Origin: Leucobacter sp.
GTDB lineage: Bacteria; Actinomycetota; Actinomycetes; Actinomycetales; Microbacteriaceae
DNA: 6,683 nucleotides
Assembly: GCA_017990305.1 (NCBI GenBank)
Contig: JAGNOB010000104.1
Location: 1 to 6,683 of the forward strand
Direction: 5' to 3'
The first letter of the stretch is position 1; every line of letters starts with the position of its first letter. Positions 5,942-6,683 of the stretch are shown here, piece after piece. A program made the position numbers and the translations under genes. The notes beneath the pieces were generated by a model. It searched no databases, was not told the DNA's origin, and saw nothing but the letters and a program-made list of their open reading frames with translations.

Positions 5942-5972
5942 CTGACCGAACAATACTTGCCTTTGTTAAACT
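5942..5972 (+). promoter_or_regulatory. weak candidate promoter upstream of the 3-hydroxyacyl-CoA dehydrogenase gene
   Basis: CTGACC (5942-5947) and TAAACT (5967-5972) resemble -35 and -10 hexamers, but the 19-nt spacer is long. The segment is the most AT-rich part of the 217-bp gap 5851-6067 and would leave a leader of about 90 nt. The rest of the gap has only short imperfect hairpins, an inverted pair GTTCGG/CCGAAC (5914-5919 with 5946-5951), and no supported gene. Confidence 0.2.
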
Positions 5973-6054
5973 TGTGGGCGAGGCCTGACGGCCCAGTCAC
6001 AAGATGTGCGGCCGCCGGACCGGAACGCGCCCTGAATGGGGGAGCGACTTTCGA

Positions 6055-6060
6055 GAAAGG
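6055..6060 (+). promoter_or_regulatory. Shine-Dalgarno-like GAAAGG for the dehydrogenase start
   Basis: GAAAGG lies 7 nt before the ATG at 6068. It supports that start together with the immediate Rossmann-fold beginning MQHLTVLGTGVLG. It overlaps a short inverted repeat, CTTTC-GA-GAAAG (6048-6059). Confidence 0.5.
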
Positions 6061-6067
6061 CTCAATC

Positions 6068-6683
6068 ATGCAACATCTCACCGTGCTCGGCACTGGAGTG
6101 CTCGGCTCACAGATCATCTTCCAGTCGGCATACGCGGGTAAAGACGTCGTCGCATACGACATCAGCGAAGACATCCTCGCGAAGCTTCCCGAGCGCTGGG
6201 AGTACTTGAAGGCCGCCTACCTTGCAGACTTGCCCGACGCGACGGCTGAGAAAGTTGATGCAGCGGTCGCTCGGATCCGCGCCACCTCCGACCTGGCTGA
6301 CGCAATGCGGGACGCAGACATCGTCATTGAGGCCGTGCCTGAACGCCTCGATATCAAGCAGCAGACCTGGGAAGCTGTCGCCGCGGTCGCGCCAGAGAAG
6401 ACAATCTTTGCGACCAACTCCTCCACGCTTCTTCCCAGCGACATCGCGCCATTCACAGGGCGGCCAGAGAAGTTCCTTGCGCTGCACTTCGCGAATGAGG
6501 TCTGGAAGTTCAATGTCGGCGAGGTCATGGGCCACCCCGGAACCGACGCGGGAGCCTTCGAGCAGGTCGCAACGTTTGCTGAAGAGATCGGGATGGTGCC
6601 GATCCGCATCCACAAGGAGCAGCCCGGCTACGTGCTGAATTCGCTGCTCGTGCCGTTTCTCGACGCCGCGGCTCACCTGTTTG
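6068..6683 (+). CDS. 3-hydroxyacyl-CoA dehydrogenase, NAD-binding (3'-truncated by window edge)
   Basis: Probably oxidises a 3-hydroxyacyl-CoA to the 3-oxoacyl-CoA with NAD+, in the cytoplasm, as in beta-oxidation or related CoA-thioester degradation. Only 205 codons are visible; the frame is open at the right edge, and the family is usually about 280-320 residues. The Rossmann motif GTGVLG is at 8-13, and Asp31 ends strand 2 (VVAYDIS), which indicates NAD rather than NADP. IEAVPE is at 87-92 and the TNSST segment at 116-120 (active-site Ser). His140 and Glu152 are spaced by 12, as the catalytic His-Glu pair of the family. PGYVLNSLLVP (186-196) supplies Asn191 at the start of the C-terminal domain. 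The usual HFFNP after the catalytic His is replaced by HFANEVW, a variant I recall from a subfamily in Firmicutes and Actinobacteria. The start is supported by GAAAGG 7 nt upstream. The exact substrate is unknown; a 3-hydroxybutyryl-CoA role is possible. Confidence 0.9.
   Translation, partial: MQHLTVLGTGVLGSQIIFQSAYAGKDVVAYDISEDILAKLPERWEYLKAAYLADLPDATAEKVDAAVARIRATSDLADAMRDADIVIEAVPERLDIKQQTWEAVAAVAPEKTIFATNSSTLLPSDIAPFTGRPEKFLALHFANEVWKFNVGEVMGHPGTDAGAFEQVATFAEEIGMVPIRIHKEQPGYVLNSLLVPFLDAAAHLF

Noticed and set aside
5893..6174. Minus-strand open frame of 93 codons spanning the gap upstream of the dehydrogenase.
   Set aside because: It overlaps the conserved dehydrogenase N-terminus, shows no recognisable motif and has low-complexity composition.

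Overview
The window is high-GC DNA with tightly packed genes, TAG/TGA/TAA stops, NNC/NNG-rich codons and actinobacterial protein variants. These include a LivH with a secreted N-terminal domain, a short FtsY, and a probable leaderless promoter. This fits an actinomycete, most likely Micrococcales and possibly a Leucobacter-like Microbacteriaceae. The genus is a guess from protein flavour, not a measurement.

Layout. (1) 1-629, plus strand: the 3' part of a PaaX-family transcriptional regulator cut by the window edge; its DNA-binding N-terminus lies outside. (2) 630-705: a short convergent intergenic gap with several small inverted repeats. (3) 706-4788, minus strand: a complete four-gene branched-chain amino-acid-type (HAAT family) ABC transporter operon, transcribed livH-livM-livG-livF. 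The junctions are a 3-nt gap, an 8-bp overlap and a 4-bp ATGA overlap, so translation is probably coupled. No substrate-binding protein gene is present although both ends of the operon are visible. (4) 4789-4971: a 183-bp divergent promoter region with a candidate livH -10 box framed by an 8-bp inverted repeat, a cluster of CGTTGC motifs, and a candidate leaderless promoter for ftsY. (5) 4972-5850, plus strand: ftsY, the signal recognition particle receptor GTPase. (6) 5851-6067: a non-coding gap. (7) 6068 to the right edge, plus strand: the N-terminal 205 codons of a 3-hydroxyacyl-CoA dehydrogenase of the subfamily with an HFANE active-site strand.

How the parts relate. The Liv proteins form one membrane importer: LivH and LivM are the channel and LivG and LivF the ATPases. 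FtsY is a housekeeping gene that delivers membrane proteins to the translocon and is functionally separate. PaaX-family regulators usually control aromatic-acid or CoA-thioester catabolism, and a 3-hydroxyacyl-CoA dehydrogenase lies on the other side. A loose catabolic neighbourhood is therefore possible, but ftsY in between and the gene orientations argue against a single regulon.

I found no mobile element, CRISPR array, RNA gene or clearly new system. The points most worth a second look are the secreted domain on LivH, the missing binding protein, and the repeat cluster at the livH/ftsY divergent promoter.
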